Shown in pieces: positions 62,681 to 64,000 of a stretch of DNA of 64,000 nucleotides (position 1 is its first letter; every line of letters starts with the position of its first letter). Source of the stretch: Algoriphagus winogradskyi. Lineage in GTDB: Bacteria; Bacteroidota; Bacteroidia; Cytophagales; Cyclobacteriaceae. The notes below the pieces were generated by a model. That model searched no databases. It worked only from the letters and a program-made list of their open reading frames with translations, and was not told where the DNA came from. The stretch lies in NCBI RefSeq assembly GCF_900182815.1, contig NZ_FXUA01000005.1, positions 186,001 to 250,000 on the forward strand, written 5' to 3'. Both the position numbers and the translations under genes were made by a program.

Positions 62681-62688
62681 GCCTTATT

Positions 62689-63015
62689 CTATTCGCTATA
62701 TTCTATATGTGGGAACTTATTGAAGTCACCAACTCGAACAACAATTTCACCTGATTGAAGTTCGGCTTGGCATGCTAGTCTTTCTCCCACTCTTAATCTT
62801 CCTTGCTGTAGGAAATCAAGTTCTGGTTTGGTAGGAGGGGTGAGGTTTTCTTCACCTGATTTCAGAATGATTTTGCAGGTGGTACATCTGCCTTTTTTCC
62901 CACATGCATGCATCCAATCGATACCGTTTTCATGAATAATTTCGATAACTTTACGAGGAACGCTAATGGAATTAATTCTCAGATTAAATAGATTTTCTAT
63001 GACGATATGAGGCAT
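62689..63015 (-). CDS. 2Fe-2S ferredoxin
   Basis: 108 residues from the ATG at 63015 (MPHIVIENLFNLRIN); a GTG nine codons upstream is less likely, since it would leave only 6 nt before the divergent gene. Plant-type/adrenodoxin-like [2Fe-2S] site: CGKKGRCTTC with a distant LAC, so four Cys ligands in a C-x5-C-x2-C...C order. It is a small soluble electron carrier; the partner is not encoded nearby. Expressed divergently from the hypothetical gene at 63049 with about 33 nt between the starts; tdk follows it. Confidence 0.88.
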   Translation of the reverse strand: MPHIVIENLFNLRINSISVPRKVIEIIHENGIDWMHACGKKGRCTTCKIILKSGEENLTPPTKPELDFLQQGRLRVGERLACQAELQSGEIVVRVGDFNKFPHIEYSE

Positions 63016-63048
63016 TTGTTCGTTGACTTTTGTAAACACCACTCTTCA

Positions 63049-64000
63049 ATGACTACTCAAATTAACAGCAATTATTTAGAAAAATACGCCGAAGATTATG
63101 CCGCAATTGTTTGTGGGCAGTTTTTCGCTTCCAAACAATACATGACTGGACAAGATATTGTTCAGTTAACTAACAGTGCACAGGTGAATTTCTTTGTTAT
63201 CAAAAGATTATTCGAGCTGTGGCAGGGAGAACTCGAAAAACTCAAGAGTAACCCTTATTTTGATTACCGGGATATCACGGTTCATGAGGCACTTACAGAG
63301 TTCATGAACGTGCTTTCACGAAGAATCAAGGTAGAGAAAGAGCAGCTTCAGCCGTTGTTAGAAACTGCGGTGAGTCAGGCAATTCAACTTGCAACTGATC
63401 CAGTTACATTTTACCAAAATGAGATAGCTAAAGCTCCTGCGGGGCATATCAATGAATTTCTGAAGGAAAATAAAAAGTATTACAAATGGCATGCTCAAGT
63501 TATTTCTTTTTTAATAGATAAGGCCGGATTTGGTCATGATGAAAGTGCTTACCTACGAGCCATTGCAGCAAATTATCAGGCAATCAAAGAATCTTTAGAG
63601 TCTGTGAATTTGCTTCTCGCGACATTTGGAGATGTAAAGTCATTTGATTTAGATGCATATTTAATTCAGGAAACTGTAGAGCCTACACCCACTTTCAATC
63701 CATCAACTGAAATTACTAAGGAGCAGGAATCTAGAAGTTCATTTTTTGATGAGGTAGAAAATGAACCTCCAGTTAGTAAGCCAATTAATTCCGGACCTGA
63801 GAGATTAAATGAGCCTGAGCCTGTCAAGGTTGAAGAAACACACTATACTAATGGTGCTGCGGGAGCATTAGATCCTTATAACCTCAAGGTTAAGTTCGAA
63901 ACCCTCTCTTATAAAGGTATGAAGGGTATTATGGGTGAACTGTCTGAAAGTGTAGCCATCAATCAGCGTTTTATGTTTACCAAGGAGCTATTTGATGGAA
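63049..64000 (+). CDS. Conserved hypothetical protein, 3' end outside window
   Basis: The frame is open from the ATG at 63049 to the end of the window (317 codons, no stop). No signal peptide or membrane helix. The N-terminal 200 residues are helical (MTTQINSNYLEKYAEDYAAI). A Pro/Glu/Ser/Asn-rich linker (about 215-285) and a C-terminal motif start follow (SESVAINQRFMFTKELFDG), of the kind that recurs at the end of a conserved Bacteroidota protein family of unknown function. I do not know its role. It is divergent from the ferredoxin-tdk operon. Confidence 0.75.
   Translation, partial: MTTQINSNYLEKYAEDYAAIVCGQFFASKQYMTGQDIVQLTNSAQVNFFVIKRLFELWQGELEKLKSNPYFDYRDITVHEALTEFMNVLSRRIKVEKEQLQPLLETAVSQAIQLATDPVTFYQNEIAKAPAGHINEFLKENKKYYKWHAQVISFLIDKAGFGHDESAYLRAIAANYQAIKESLESVNLLLATFGDVKSFDLDAYLIQETVEPTPTFNPSTEITKEQESRSSFFDEVENEPPVSKPINSGPERLNEPEPVKVEETHYTNGAAGALDPYNLKVKFETLSYKGMKGIMGELSESVAINQRFMFTKELFDG

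Overview
The window is chromosomal DNA of a Bacteroidota bacterium, most likely from the Cytophagales (Cyclobacteriaceae / Algoriphagus-like; the family is an inference, the phylum is well supported). Supporting signs are Bacteroidota-type -7 promoter boxes (TAnnTTTG), the near absence of Shine-Dalgarno sequences, three proteins with type IX secretion C-terminal sorting domains, an Oar-type TonB-dependent receptor, bat (aerotolerance) operon remains, MbnP, a DUF4105 protein, and a Rho factor with a long disordered insertion.

Layout. 0-1.3 kb: end of a PD40/OmpA-type envelope protein. 1.3-5.8 kb: a five-gene minus-strand operon encoding a small Cys-containing membrane protein, two di-heme MauG/MbnH-type peroxidases, the copper-binding lipoprotein MbnP and an outer-membrane barrel; this looks like a copper/kynurenine-maturation module. 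5.9-12.0 kb: GH16 glucanase, RluF, an M23 endopeptidase, AspRS and a DUF3820 protein. 12-19.3 kb: small envelope genes in a visibly decaying stretch that holds a barrel gene with an in-frame stop, a frameshifted DUF2490 gene, a 5'-truncated bat gene in front of batD, and several short repeats. 19.5-32.1 kb: Oar-like receptor, DUF481 protein, an alpha/beta-hydrolase followed by a complete RND efflux operon (adaptor, pump, TolC), and an MltF-like lytic transglycosylase. 32.2-42.5 kb: RidA plus GntP permease, a T9SS cargo, a DUF4105 protein, uvrB with an AlbA_2 protein, ACC-deaminase/D-cysteine desulfhydrase, and a RluD-type synthase. 42.5-43.65 kb: a gene-free 1.1 kb with two tRNA-like RNA genes. 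43.65-59 kb: a giant AsmA-like protein, a 2083-residue repeat-rich T9SS cargo, an LVIVD lipoprotein and another T9SS cargo. 59-64 kb: rho, recO, tdk, a 2Fe-2S ferredoxin and the start of a conserved hypothetical gene.

The most unusual element is the pair of tRNA-like RNAs at 42846-42970 and 43451-43573. They share an identical 49-nt 5' part and a near-identical 3' part that fold as a class II tRNA (7-bp acceptor, Leu-like D arm, canonical TTCGAAT T loop, anticodon-loop GTC). Each carries a 43-45 nt loop in the variable arm, and that loop differs between the copies. Each copy is followed by its own strong intrinsic terminator, and the first has a near-perfect Bacteroidota promoter. I do not recognise this as a known RNA class.

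Most of the rest is ordinary envelope biogenesis and housekeeping. Several families of short inverted or 11-nt tandem repeats lie in the intergenic regions, and three genes have a -7 box only 4-6 nt before their ATG, which suggests leaderless mRNAs.
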